Shown: positions 17,501 through 25,558, counted from the stretch's first letter. The stretch is 64,000 bases of DNA from Martelella endophytica (GCF_000960975.1 NZ_CP010803.1:1030001-1094000), one strand, 5' to 3'. The notes: a model not told the origin generated them from the letters alone. Numbers and translations are program-made.

Positions 17501-17777
17501 TGCCGGCATCATCGTGCGCAACTCGATCCTGCTGGTCGATTTCATCCGCCACACGCAAAGTGCGAACGTCCCGCTGACCGAAACGCTGGTGACCGCCGGT
17601 GCGATCCGCTTCAAGCCGATCTTGCTGACGGCACTGGCGGCAATCATCGGTGCCGCCGTCATCCTCGCCGATCCGATCTTCCAGGGGCTTGCGATCTCGC
17701 TGCTCTTCGGCCTGATCTCCTCGACGCTGCTGACGGTGCTGGTGATCCCGGCGATCTACCGGGTGTTCCGCAGCTGA
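14583..17777 (+). CDS. RND family efflux permease
   Basis: Inner-membrane proton-driven RND pump, 1064 residues, typical for HAE/AcrB-like trimers. Two homologous halves each carry a TM helix, a large periplasmic loop and six TM helices. TM4 holds the proton-relay pair Asp421-Asp422 (GILVDDAIVVIENI), and the second half shows the corresponding GIIVRNSILLVDFI. The divergent N-terminus (FLLAALALGLVALWTLPREEEPQI) and REEEPQISVPMVDI motif resemble a rhizobial subgroup linked to DUF2892 proteins. Substrate is unknown. It is coupled to the adaptor by a four-base overlap and is the last clear member of the operon. Confidence 0.92.
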   Translation: MKKHPLGIAGGLTKTFITSPLTPLFLLAALALGLVALWTLPREEEPQISVPMVDIIVQAPGLKAEDAVKLVSEPLETIIKGINDVEHVYSQTSDNQVMVTARFKVGTPADSAVLRVHDKVMANISAIPVGIPEPLIVGRTIDDVAIVALTLTPDPAKGAGLTASDLSRVAREMQTELTRIDDVGTTYLVGDTGSAIRVEPDPERLALYGVTLKALTGKVTAANRAFPTGTVRDGGLQIGVMAGETLSTPAEIGNLLLTTADGRPVYVRDVADIAFIPDDTEAVSSAVTLGADGTMNRVPAVSLAIAKRAGANAVTVADAVLHRTEALKGTVIPDSMTVSVTRDYGETANEKANELLFHLGLATVSIIVLVGIAIGLREALVVAIVIPVTILMTLAAANLMGYTLNRVSLFALIFSIGILVDDAIVVIENIARHWAMPGERSRVEAAIEAVAEVGNPTIVATLTVVAALLPMMFVSGMMGPYMSPIPAVASAAMIFSFFVAVMVTPWLMVKIAGKAKLHADGDHGSGGRLGRAYAAVARPILKTKARSWTFIAIVVIATFGSLSLFYTKHVTVKLLPFDNKSELMVTVDLPEGSSVEATDAVTQAVADVVLKTPEVTSVQTHAGTAAPFNFNGLVRHYYMRQSPELGDVEINLTPKGERDRTSHEIALDLRDKILAAVEVPEGTSLKVVEPPPGPPVMATLLAEIYGPDAETRRAVAAKVKEAFRAVPFVVDVDDSYGETAKRLRVTIAGDDLEFYGVDENDVFDTLQGLNSTTTVGYSHRGGGRPPIPIEIGRTANDRVLDERFLATPVAAADATSSVVELGDVVTVSEEETSHTIFRHNGHYADMVTAELAGDFEAPLYGMLAVQDAIDAMDWGDLPKPVIKLHGQPEDEATPVLLWDGEWEVTWVTFRDMGAAFMVALIGIYILVVAQFGSFKLPLVILTPVPLTFIGIMAGHWLFGAPFTATSMIGFIALAGIIVRNSILLVDFIRHTQSANVPLTETLVTAGAIRFKPILLTALAAIIGAAVILADPIFQGLAISLLFGLISSTLLTVLVIPAIYRVFRS

Positions 17778-17855
17778 TTGCGGCTTTTCTCCTGCTGCGG
17801 GTGGCCACGCCACCCGCATGCCGCCTATGCTCGGGCGCAGCAAGCAGGAGATCAC

Positions 17856-18125
17856 ATGAAGCTTTTCAGTACCGAACGCGCCAACCAGTCCCCTCGCCAC
17901 CGCCGGATCTATGCCATTTACGAGCTGTTTCACACATCGGCCGACCTCGCCGCGGCGGTGCTGTTCATCATCGGCTCGGCGCTGTTCTTCTTTGACAGCC
18001 TCACCTATGCCGGAACATGGTGCTTTCTGGTCGGTTCGATCTTTTTCGCCGTCAAGCCGGGGCTGCGGTTTGCCCGTGAACTGCACTTTTATCTGATTGG
18101 CGATCTCGCGGATCTGACCACCTGA
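17856..18125 (+). CDS. YrhK-like domain membrane protein
   Basis: An 89-residue protein resembling the YrhK domain family: a charged N-terminus (STERANQSPRHRRIYAIYELFHT) followed by two hydrophobic helices (AAAVLFIIGSALFFFDSL and GTWCFLVGSIFFAVKPGLR) and a conserved tail with FARELHFYLIGD. I chose the ATG at 17856, behind GCAGGAGATCAC. It lies 78 bases after the RND gene on the same strand and may be read with that operon. Function is unknown. Confidence 0.75.
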   Translation: MKLFSTERANQSPRHRRIYAIYELFHTSADLAAAVLFIIGSALFFFDSLTYAGTWCFLVGSIFFAVKPGLRFARELHFYLIGDLADLTT

Positions 18126-18334
18126 AAAGTGGTGAATCGCAAACATGTAAACAGGCGCTAACCCTGATATTGCCTTTACTCGTTTTCCGCGCAATATTGT
18201 GGCATTATCAAGTTGGAGGTCGTTCGGGCCGGGAGCGCAAGCGTTGATGCGGCAGTGTTTTGCTTCTCCCTCATTCCCTTCGAGGCCACCGCCATTGCCC
18301 GAACGCCGCCGCCGCTTCAGGAAACGATGCTCCT

Positions 18335-19090
18335 TTGAACAAGATCAATGTGGTGCTCGAATCGCTCGTGATGATCCACGAGTTCGAAACCCTTCCCGAC
18401 ATCCGCTCCTCCATGGAGAAGGTGGCGCAACGCTATGGCTTTCTCTATTTCGGTCTTTTCGAACGCAAGATCGCCGAAGGTGGTGCCGATGTTCACTGGC
18501 ATGCTCTGCTGCGGCGTCACCCCACAAAAAAGGAAGCCCCGCCCGGCCCCGTCGCCGGAGGTCTGCTCGACGATAGCTGGGCCTCGCTCGCCGTCGCCCA
18601 CAAGCCCTTCCACTGGGAGGACGCGCTTGCCGCCGCCGACGGAAATCCGGTCATCTCTCGTAAATTGCAGGGCATGATCTCCAGCGCCGAGGCAAACGGC
18701 ATCGGCCATGGCGTCACCGTGCCGATCTTCGCCAGGACCGGGCTTGCCGGCATGCTGTCGGTTGCCCGCGACAGGCCGATCGACCTCTCGCCCCTGGAAA
18801 TGGCGATGTTCGAGACCCTTGCGGCAAACCTGCTGCGGCGATGCCAGGCGCTGGTGCAGCGCGGCAATGGCGCGCCGGAGGAAGGTTTTCCCGTGCCGGA
18901 ACTGTCGAGCCGCGAATTTGCCATTCTGCAAAGCCTGGCTGACGGATTGACCTCGATCGAGGCCGGCAAGGCACTCGGCCTCTCCAACCACACTGTCGAC
19001 TGGTATGTCAGCGGTCTTCAGGAAAAGCTGCGGGCAAGAAATCGGCAAAACCTGATAGCGTTGGCTTTCCGGCTTGGACTCGTATCCTGA
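18335..19090 (+). CDS. LuxR-type regulator with autoinducer-binding-like domain, no LuxI partner
   Basis: A 251-residue regulator with an autoinducer-binding-like N-terminal domain (about 5-170) and a C-terminal LuxR/GerE helix-turn-helix (LSSREFAILQSLADGLTSIE ... LGLSNHTVDWYVSGLQEKL). I chose the TTG at 18335, with CAGGAAACG upstream; an ATG at 18260 would add 25 arginine- and proline-rich residues. No luxI-type synthase lies in the window. The pocket segment (DSWASLAVAHKPFHWED) does not show the usual WxxxY...D pattern, so it may sense another ligand or none. The upstream region contains ATATTGC-N17-GCAATAT (18167-18197), a possible operator. Confidence 0.8.
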   Translation: MNKINVVLESLVMIHEFETLPDIRSSMEKVAQRYGFLYFGLFERKIAEGGADVHWHALLRRHPTKKEAPPGPVAGGLLDDSWASLAVAHKPFHWEDALAAADGNPVISRKLQGMISSAEANGIGHGVTVPIFARTGLAGMLSVARDRPIDLSPLEMAMFETLAANLLRRCQALVQRGNGAPEEGFPVPELSSREFAILQSLADGLTSIEAGKALGLSNHTVDWYVSGLQEKLRARNRQNLIALAFRLGLVS

Positions 19091-19195
19091 TTGATGCAAA
19101 CTCTTTTGTGGCCGTAGCCGGTTTGCGCTCATCCCCGAGTTTGGCTATGAAAAACCATTGCGTTATTTCCCGTCTATTTCCTGAGGAGGCGTTCC

Positions 19196-22100
19196 TTGCC
19201 GATTTCGAAGATTCTTGTCGCCAATCGCTCCGAAATTGCGATCCGCGTGTTTCGCGCTGCAAACGAACTCGACATAAAGACGGTCGCGATCTGGGCGGAG
19301 GAAGACAAGCTGGCGCTGCACCGGTTCAAGGCCGATGAGAGCTACCAGGTCGGTCGCGGTCCGCACCTCGATCGCGACATGGGCCCGATCGAAAGCTATC
19401 TTTCGATCGAGGAGGTGATCCGTGTCGCCAAGCTTTCCGGTGCCGATGCGATCCATCCCGGCTACGGCCTGCTGTCGGAAAGTCCTGAATTCGTCGATGC
19501 CTGCGAGGCCGCCGGCATCACCTTCATCGGCCCCAAGGCCGAAACCATGCGCCGGCTCGGCAACAAGGTCGCCGCCCGCAACCTCGCCATGGAAGTCGGC
19601 GTGCCGGTCGTTCCCGCGACCGATCCGCTGCCCGAAGACATGGCCGAGGTCGAGAAGATGGCCGAGGCGATCGGCTATCCGGTGATGCTGAAGGCCTCCT
19701 GGGGCGGCGGCGGCCGCGGCATGCGCGTTATCCGCGCCAAGGAAGACCTCGCCCGCGAGGTGACCGAAGCCAAGCGCGAGGCCAAGGCCGCCTTCGGCAA
19801 GGACGAGGTCTACCTCGAAAAGCTGGTCGAGCGTGCCCGCCACGTCGAAAGCCAGATCCTCGGCGACACCCACGGCAATGTCGTGCACCTGTTCGAGCGC
19901 GACTGTTCGATCCAGCGTCGCAACCAGAAGGTCGTCGAGCGCGCGCCCGCGCCTTATCTTTCCGAGGAACAGCGCCAGGAACTCGCCGAATATTCGCTGA
20001 AGATCGGCCGGGCCACCAACTACATCGGCGCCGGCACCGTCGAGTACCTGATGGATGCCGACACCGGGAAGTTCTACTTCATCGAGGTGAACCCGCGCAT
20101 CCAGGTCGAGCATACGGTGACCGAAGTCGTCACCGGCATCGACATCGTCAAGGCGCAGATCCACATTCTCGACGGCTTTGCCATCGGCACCGAGGAATCC
20201 GGCGTTCCGCCGCAGGAAGAGATCAGGCTGCGCGGCCATGCGCTGCAGTGCCGGATCACCACCGAGGATCCGGAGCACAACTTCATTCCCGATTACGGCC
20301 GCATCACCGCCTATCGCGGCGCGACCGGTTTCGGCATCCGGCTTGACGGCGGCACCGCGTATTCCGGCGCCGTCATCACCCGCTATTACGACCCGCTTCT
20401 GGAAAAGGTCACCGCCTGGGCGCCCTCGCCACAGGAGGCCGCCCGCCGCATGGACCGCGCGCTGCGCGAATTCCGCATCCGTGGTGTCGCGACCAACCTC
20501 ACCTTCCTCGAGGCGATCATCACCCATCCGAAGTTCATGGAGTACAGCTACACCACGCGTTTCATCGACGAGACGCCGGAGTTGTTCGACCAGGTGAGAC
20601 GCGCCGACCGCGCCACCAAGCTTTTGACCTATCTTGCAGACGTCACCGTCAACGGCCATCCGGAAGTGAAGGGCCGTCCGGCACCGTCCGACGAGATTGC
20701 CGCACCGGTGATCCCGTTCATCGAGGGCGACCCGATGCCGGGCACCAAACAGCTTCTCGACGAGATGGGTCCGGAAAAATTCGCCAAATGGATGCGCCAT
20801 GAAAAGCGCGTGCTGATGACCGACACGACCATGCGCGACGGCCACCAGTCGCTGCTGGCGACCCGCATGCGCACCCACGACATCGTGTCGATCGCAGGCA
20901 CCTATGCCCGGGCGCTGCCCGAACTGCTGTCGCTCGAATGCTGGGGCGGCGCGACCTTCGACGTCTCGATGCGCTTTCTCACCGAAGATCCGTGGGAGCG
21001 CCTTGCCAAGGTGCGCGAGGCGGTGCCGAACCTGCTGCTGCAGATGCTGCTGCGCGGCGCAAACGGCGTCGGCTACACCAATTATCCCGACAATGTGGTG
21101 AAGTACTTCGTGCGCCAGGCGGCCAGGGGCGGCATCGACCTGTTCCGCGTATTCGACTGCCTGAACTGGGTGGAGAACATGCGCGTGTCGATGGATGCCG
21201 TGCTCGAGGAAGGCAAGCTCTGCGAGGCGACGATCTGCTACACCGGCGACATCATGAACGCCAAGCGGCCGCAGTATGACCTGAAGTACTATACCGAGCT
21301 TGCCAAGGAGCTGGAAGCGGCCGGCGCCCACATCATCGCGGTCAAGGATATGGCCGGCCTCCTGAAACCGGCGGCGGCGAAGATGCTGTTCACGGCGCTG
21401 CGCGATGCGACCGAACTGCCGATCCACTTCCATACCCACGACACGTCCGGCATCGCAGCCGCGACCGTGCTGTCGTCCATTGATGCCGGCGTCGATGCCG
21501 TCGATGCGGCCATGGACGCCTTCTCCGGCAACACCTCGCAGCCCTGCCTCGGCTCGATCGTCGAGGCGCTGAAGGGCCACGACCGCGATCCGGGTCTTGA
21601 TACCGGCTATATCCGCCGCATCTCGTTCTACTGGGAGGCCGTGCGCCACCAGTATGCCGCCTTCGAGAGCGACCTGAAGGGCCCCGCCTCGGAGGTCTAT
21701 CTTCACGAAATGCCCGGCGGCCAGTTCACCAACCTCAAGGAACAGGCCCGTTCGCTCGGTCTGGAGACGCGCTGGCACCAGGTGGCGCAGGCCTATGCCG
21801 ATGCCAACCAGATGTTCGGCGATATCGTCAAGGTGACGCCGTCTTCCAAGGTTGTCGGCGACATGGCGCTGATGATGGTGAGCCAGGACCTGACGGTCGC
21901 TGACGTCGAAAACCCGGCCAAGGACATGTCCTTCCCGGATTCGGTCGTCTCCATGCTGAAGGGCGATCTCGGCCAGCCACCGGCCGGATGGCCGGAAGGT
22001 CTGCAGAAGAAGGTGCTGAAGGGCGAGAAGCCCTACACCGTGCGCCCCGGATCCCTGCTGGAAGAAGCCGACCTCGAAGCGCTGCGCAAGGAAGCGGAGG

Positions 22101-22654
22101 AAAAGCTCGGCCGCGAGATCGACGATTTCGAGCTCGCCTCCTACCTGATGTATCCGAAGGTGTTCATCGACTATGCCATCGCCAACGAGACCTACGGTCC
22201 CGTTTCCGTCCTGCCGACGCCCGCCTATTTCTACGGGCTGGACGAAGGCGACGAGCTGATGGCCGACATCGAGCGCGGCAAGACGCTGGTCATCCAGAAC
22301 CAGGCGATCACCAGCGCCGACGAGAAGGGCATGGTCACCGTGTTCTTCGAGCTGAACGGCGCGCCGCGCACCATCAAGGTGCCGGACCGGGCGCATGGGG
22401 CCGGCGCCGGTGTCAACCAGAAGGTCGATCCAACCAACCTGAACCAGGTCGGCGCCCCGATGCCGGGCGTCATCTCCACGGTTGCCGTCTCGGCAGGCCA
22501 GCAGGTTTCCGTCGGCGACGTGCTGGTCTCCATCGAGGCGATGAAGATGGAAACCGCGCTCCATGCCGACCGCGATGGCGTGATCAGGGAAGTCCATGTC
22601 AAGGCCGGCGACCAGATCGACGCCAAGGACCTTCTGGTGGTCTACGAGGGCTGA
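19196..22654 (+). CDS. pyc: pyruvate carboxylase
   Basis: Anaplerotic biotin enzyme converting pyruvate, bicarbonate and ATP to oxaloacetate. The single 1152-residue chain has a biotin carboxylase domain (about 1-460, with MLKASWGGGGRGMRV and FIEVNPRIQVEHTVTE), a carboxyltransferase TIM barrel (from about 535, TDTTMRDGHQSLLATRMRT), and a C-terminal biotinyl domain with IEAMKMET, biotinylated at Lys1117. I chose the TTG at 19196 because GAGGAGG lies seven bases upstream and the sequence MPISKILVANRSEIAIRVF matches the family N-terminus. It is monocistronic and ends at a strong terminator. Very confident. Confidence 0.97.
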   Translation: MPISKILVANRSEIAIRVFRAANELDIKTVAIWAEEDKLALHRFKADESYQVGRGPHLDRDMGPIESYLSIEEVIRVAKLSGADAIHPGYGLLSESPEFVDACEAAGITFIGPKAETMRRLGNKVAARNLAMEVGVPVVPATDPLPEDMAEVEKMAEAIGYPVMLKASWGGGGRGMRVIRAKEDLAREVTEAKREAKAAFGKDEVYLEKLVERARHVESQILGDTHGNVVHLFERDCSIQRRNQKVVERAPAPYLSEEQRQELAEYSLKIGRATNYIGAGTVEYLMDADTGKFYFIEVNPRIQVEHTVTEVVTGIDIVKAQIHILDGFAIGTEESGVPPQEEIRLRGHALQCRITTEDPEHNFIPDYGRITAYRGATGFGIRLDGGTAYSGAVITRYYDPLLEKVTAWAPSPQEAARRMDRALREFRIRGVATNLTFLEAIITHPKFMEYSYTTRFIDETPELFDQVRRADRATKLLTYLADVTVNGHPEVKGRPAPSDEIAAPVIPFIEGDPMPGTKQLLDEMGPEKFAKWMRHEKRVLMTDTTMRDGHQSLLATRMRTHDIVSIAGTYARALPELLSLECWGGATFDVSMRFLTEDPWERLAKVREAVPNLLLQMLLRGANGVGYTNYPDNVVKYFVRQAARGGIDLFRVFDCLNWVENMRVSMDAVLEEGKLCEATICYTGDIMNAKRPQYDLKYYTELAKELEAAGAHIIAVKDMAGLLKPAAAKMLFTALRDATELPIHFHTHDTSGIAAATVLSSIDAGVDAVDAAMDAFSGNTSQPCLGSIVEALKGHDRDPGLDTGYIRRISFYWEAVRHQYAAFESDLKGPASEVYLHEMPGGQFTNLKEQARSLGLETRWHQVAQAYADANQMFGDIVKVTPSSKVVGDMALMMVSQDLTVADVENPAKDMSFPDSVVSMLKGDLGQPPAGWPEGLQKKVLKGEKPYTVRPGSLLEEADLEALRKEAEEKLGREIDDFELASYLMYPKVFIDYAIANETYGPVSVLPTPAYFYGLDEGDELMADIERGKTLVIQNQAITSADEKGMVTVFFELNGAPRTIKVPDRAHGAGAGVNQKVDPTNLNQVGAPMPGVISTVAVSAGQQVSVGDVLVSIEAMKMETALHADRDGVIREVHVKAGDQIDAKDLLVVYEG

Positions 22655-22678
22655 GCCGCCATCGATGGGTAATGACAA

Positions 22679-22710
22679 AGGCGGGGTCGAAGTGCCCCGC
22701 CTCTTTTTTT
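22679..22710 (+). terminator. intrinsic terminator after pyc
   Basis: Stem AGGCGGGG (22679-22686) / CCCCGCCT (22695-22702), loop TCGAAGTG, then CTTTTTTT. A near-copy stands at 22839-22867. Confidence 0.92.
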
Positions 22711-22838
22711 GACAAACCTTTCCCCAAACTCGGCGTCATCCTCGGGCTTGCCCCGAGGATCCAGGCAGTGTGGCAAGGGCTTGTGGGGAGGCCGGCGGCG
22801 GGATCGCCATACGCCTCCAAGGGTTTGTCAACGTTCTG
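22711..22838. repeat. intergenic repeat bounded by inverted ends, between two near-identical terminators
   Basis: The segment begins with GACAAACC (22711-22718) and has the complementary GGTTTGTC at 22822-22829. Inside is a 9-bp hairpin ATCCTCGGG-CTTGC-CCCGAGGAT within GTCATCCTCGGGCTTGCC, a motif I recall as common between genes in alphaproteobacteria. It carries no ORF. Repeat status is from memory; no second copy was noticed here. Confidence 0.5.
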
Positions 22839-22867
22839 AGGCGGGGTCGAACGACCCCGCCTTTTTG
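22839..22867 (+). terminator. second terminator-like hairpin downstream of pyc
   Basis: Stem AGGCGGGGTC / GACCCCGCCT around a GAAC loop, followed by TTTTGTTT. It nearly duplicates the pyc terminator 160 bases upstream. Confidence 0.8.
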
Positions 22868-22885
22868 TTTGAGCAGAAGGCGGCT

Positions 22886-23446
22886 TCAGGCGGCGCGCTG
22901 GCGGCGGGCCATGGCGACCGACAGCCAGATGGCCGAGACCAGGAAGTAGAACGCGCCGACGCCGGCATAGCCCGCGACATCGCCGATCGACGGCATTTCG
23001 GGTTTCTGCGCCATGACGATGAACAACACGCCGGCGAGCGCCGACTGCCCGCCGCTCAGCACCATCACCCACTGCGCGCCGTAGCGCTTCCAGCGATGGA
23101 CGGCCGTGGCAAGCTGCAGCAGGCCGGCGAAGAAGGCCCAGGCGCCGAAGACGGCGAGCACCGCATTCATGCTCCGGCCAAGCGCGATCGCGACGGCGAG
23201 CGTCGTCACGGCACTGACGGCGACGTTGATGGCCTGGGTGCGGTTCCTGCCAAGACCGCCGCTACGGGCGGCATCGAAATAGTTGGCGATGCCATCCCAT
23301 GCGGGATAGACGAGCAGCAGCACGACGGCGAGCTGCATCGAATGCGCGCCGATCGTCAGCGCCAGCAGCACCCAGATCACGGAAAATCCGGCACGAACCG
23401 CGTAATAGCCGCGCAGCCAGCGCTCTTCATTGTTGTTTGTGGTCAT
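22886..23446 (-). CDS. DUF308 family membrane protein
   Basis: A 186-residue protein with about six hydrophobic segments (for example FSVIWVLLALTIGAHSMQLAV and AVVLLLVYPAWDGIANYF), matching the short DUF308/HdeD-like family. Function is unknown; HdeD itself is linked to acid resistance in E. coli, which cannot be transferred on this evidence. A TetR gene lies 170 bases upstream on the same strand, and a half-match to that regulator's palindrome lies just before this start codon, suggesting repression by it. Confidence 0.75.
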   Translation of the reverse strand: MTTNNNEERWLRGYYAVRAGFSVIWVLLALTIGAHSMQLAVVLLLVYPAWDGIANYFDAARSGGLGRNRTQAINVAVSAVTTLAVAIALGRSMNAVLAVFGAWAFFAGLLQLATAVHRWKRYGAQWVMVLSGGQSALAGVLFIVMAQKPEMPSIGDVAGYAGVGAFYFLVSAIWLSVAMARRQRAA

Positions 23447-23451
23447 TTTAT

Positions 23452-23469
23452 CATCCTTCTAGTAGGTAG
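23452..23469. promoter_or_regulatory. half-conserved TetR operator in front of the DUF308 gene
   Basis: The 18-mer aligns with the perfect palindrome before the TetR gene: the right half TAGGTAG is identical, the left half keeps CCT. It lies six bases upstream of the DUF308 start, overlapping the ribosome-site region. Binding is inferred. Confidence 0.45.
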
Positions 23470-23616
23470 TTTATCAGGGCAAGATAAGACATCGCTTGAC
23501 CTCACGGGGAGCGCAACTTGCCGCCCGCGCGAGCTCTTCCAGGCGAACACGCCGCCCGGCATTCGGTGATATGACATGCACTAAGGGTGCAGCCCTCCAT
23601 CACGGGACAGGCCGCT

Positions 23617-24198
23617 TCATCCCGTCTCGACACGCACCATCAGCGTGCGGGCAATGGCGTGGAAGATGGCGACATCGCCATAGGCGCGGGCCGACAGCAT
23701 GGCGCCATGAACTGTTGCCATGAAGGCTTCGGCCTCGACGGCTGCAGTGTCCTGCAGCCGCAGTTCGCCCGCTCCGACACCGCGTTCCAGTACGCCGGCG
23801 ATCCAGCCAGACAGCATGCGGAAATAGGCCGAGACCTCGCGCGCGACCTCACTCGGCAATGCCGGAAGCTCGCAGCCGAGAAGGGCGGCGACGCAGAATG
23901 GCTGGCTGGCATCGCCGATGCACCGCTCCCAATAGCGCAGATAGGCGCGAAGCTGGCCGGCCGGCGAGGTCACCTCGACTTCCAGCGCCTGCAGCCCCGC
24001 CATGGTCTCGCCGCGATATTTCTCGACGAGGACGCGCACCAGCTCGGCCTTGGTCGGGAAATGGTGATGGATGCTTGCCTTGCGGATACCCACCACATTG
24101 GCGATATCGGCATAGCTGAAACCGTTATATCCGCCCTCGGTAATGAGCTTGCGGGCGGTGATCAGAACGTCATCTGCTGTCGAGGTCATGTTTGCCAT
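23617..24198 (-). CDS. TetR/AcrR family transcriptional regulator
   Basis: A 193-residue TetR-family repressor. The N-terminal helix-turn-helix (ITEGGYNGFSYADIANVVGI, then RKASIHHHFPTKAELV) is clear; the C-terminal ligand-binding domain is helical and resembles the YcdC/LmrA-like TetR_C groups. Starts at 24198 and 24189 are both possible; neither has a strong ribosome site. A perfect 20-bp palindrome sits eight bases upstream of the start, the usual place for autoregulation. Likely targets are itself and the downstream DUF308 gene. Confidence 0.88.
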   Translation of the reverse strand: MANMTSTADDVLITARKLITEGGYNGFSYADIANVVGIRKASIHHHFPTKAELVRVLVEKYRGETMAGLQALEVEVTSPAGQLRAYLRYWERCIGDASQPFCVAALLGCELPALPSEVAREVSAYFRMLSGWIAGVLERGVGAGELRLQDTAAVEAEAFMATVHGAMLSARAYGDVAIFHAIARTLMVRVETG

Positions 24199-24206
24199 AA
24201 GCGCTA

Positions 24207-24226
24207 TCTACCTATCGATAGGTAGA
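24207..24226. promoter_or_regulatory. perfect 20-bp TetR operator palindrome
   Basis: TCTACCTATC (24207-24216) followed directly by its reverse complement GATAGGTAGA (24217-24226), immediately upstream of the TetR gene. Length, symmetry and position fit a TetR autoregulatory operator. Confidence 0.75.
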
Positions 24227-24371
24227 GTGTCAAGTCTGTTTCTTGAAATGGCGCAAACGACGCCTGTTTCCATGACGCCTTCAAGCGCTGAGGTAAACAT
24301 CAAAACTACAGGCTTGCATGCCGGTTTAAAGCGCTTTATGCACAGTTGTGCACGTTTTTCCGAGAGCCCGC

Positions 24372-25157
24372 ATGAACGACTATCTCATCCGCGAACGGCA
24401 GGACATTATCCTGAAGCGCCTCAAGGCCTCTGGCCGGGTGCTGGCGGCCGAGCTCGCGACCGAATTCGCGGTCTCCGAAGATACCATCCGCCGCGACCTG
24501 CGCGCGATGGCGGCGCGCGGGCTTTGCGAGCGCGTTTATGGCGGCGCGCTTTCGGTGACGCCGGGGAGCGGCGACCTGAAGGCGCGGACAGCGACCATCG
24601 GCGATGAAAAGCGCGCCCTTGCCCGCCTCGTTGCCGGCGAGATTGCCGCCGGCATAAGCGTCTTCCTCGATGCCGCCTCCACCAATATTGCCGTCGCCCA
24701 AGCCCTGCCCCAAGGGCTCGATGCGACCGTGATCACCAATTCCCCGGCGATTGCCGCAGCGCTCGACGGCCGTCACGATGTTTCGGTGATCGTGATCGGC
24801 GGTCTCATCCACCGCGATGTCGGCGGCGCAATCGGCGCGCGGGCGCTGGAGGAACTCTCGGAATTCCACCTCGACCTTTGCGTGCTCGGCGCCTGCGCCG
24901 TCGATATCGAGGCCGGGCTCACCTGCTTTCACTACGAAGATGCGCTGTTCAAGCGCAAGGCGGCCGCCCGGGCCAGGCGCGTGGTTGCCGCGATGACGGC
25001 CGAGAAGTTTTCGACCCGCGCCCCCTGCGCCATCGTCGACCTCGCCATGCTCGATGCGCTCGCCGTCAGCGACAGGCTCGACGCCGGTGCCCGTCAGGCG
25101 CTGGCCGCAAGCGGCGTGAGGTTCCTGGCTGCCCGCCAGGGCGAGGTTATGCCATGA
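24372..25157 (+). CDS. DeoR/GlpR family transcriptional regulator
   Basis: DeoR-type sugar-phosphate-responsive repressor, about 261 residues from the ATG at 24372; an upstream ATG at 24348 would add eight residues. The N-terminal HTH reads RQDIILKRLKASGRVLAAEL ... VSEDTIRRDLRAMAARG, followed by the conserved RVYGGAL. The C-terminal DeoRC domain has the SIS-like fold with FLDAASTNIAVAQAL and VIGGLIHRDVGGAIG. Its stop overlaps the next start (ATGA), so regulator, VOC protein and MFS transporter are probably one operon. The sensed metabolite is unknown. Confidence 0.88.
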   Translation: MNDYLIRERQDIILKRLKASGRVLAAELATEFAVSEDTIRRDLRAMAARGLCERVYGGALSVTPGSGDLKARTATIGDEKRALARLVAGEIAAGISVFLDAASTNIAVAQALPQGLDATVITNSPAIAAALDGRHDVSVIVIGGLIHRDVGGAIGARALEELSEFHLDLCVLGACAVDIEAGLTCFHYEDALFKRKAAARARRVVAAMTAEKFSTRAPCAIVDLAMLDALAVSDRLDAGARQALAASGVRFLAARQGEVMP

Positions 25158-25546
25158 CCACCGCCCGCATCGCCCACATCGCGCTATGGACGCGGGATAT
25201 CGAACGGCTTTGCGCCTTCTATACCGGTGTCTTCGGCCTTGCGGCAGGCCCGCCCTATGAAAGCGCACGCCGGCCGGGCTTCCTCTCCCGTTTTCTTGCC
25301 TTTGCCGACGGCACCGCCATCGAGCTGATGCAGGCTCCCTGGCTGGAAGACGGGTTCGGCGCGGACGCGCGTGTCGGCTATGCCCATATCGCGATCGGCC
25401 TCGGCAGCGAAGCGGCGGTCGACGCGCTGTCCGCAAGGGCACAAAGCCAGGGCTTCCTGCACGGTTCGCCGCGGCACACCGGCGACGGCTTTTATGAGGC
25501 GGTACTCACCGACCCCGACGGCAATCTGATTGAAATCACTGTTTGA
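25154..25546 (+). CDS. VOC superfamily (glyoxalase-like) protein
   Basis: A 130-residue single-domain vicinal-oxygen-chelate protein. It opens with ARIAHIALWTRDIERLCAFYTGVFG and ends with LTDPDGNLIEITV, both typical of glyoxalase/lyase-like members; His and Glu residues in HIALW, AIELMQ, HIAIG and LIEI could bind metal. It starts inside the DeoR stop codon (four-base overlap) and lies 12 bases before an MFS gene. Reaction unknown: isomerase, lyase or resistance function are all possible. Confidence 0.82.
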   Translation: MTTARIAHIALWTRDIERLCAFYTGVFGLAAGPPYESARRPGFLSRFLAFADGTAIELMQAPWLEDGFGADARVGYAHIAIGLGSEAAVDALSARAQSQGFLHGSPRHTGDGFYEAVLTDPDGNLIEITV

Positions 25547-25558
25547 AAAGTTATTCCC

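Noticed and set aside
19163..22678. Very long open frame on the minus strand opposite pyc, about 1170 codons.
   Set aside because: It is antisense to a fully recognisable pyruvate carboxylase and has histidine/arginine-rich composition expected from GC-biased codons read backwards.
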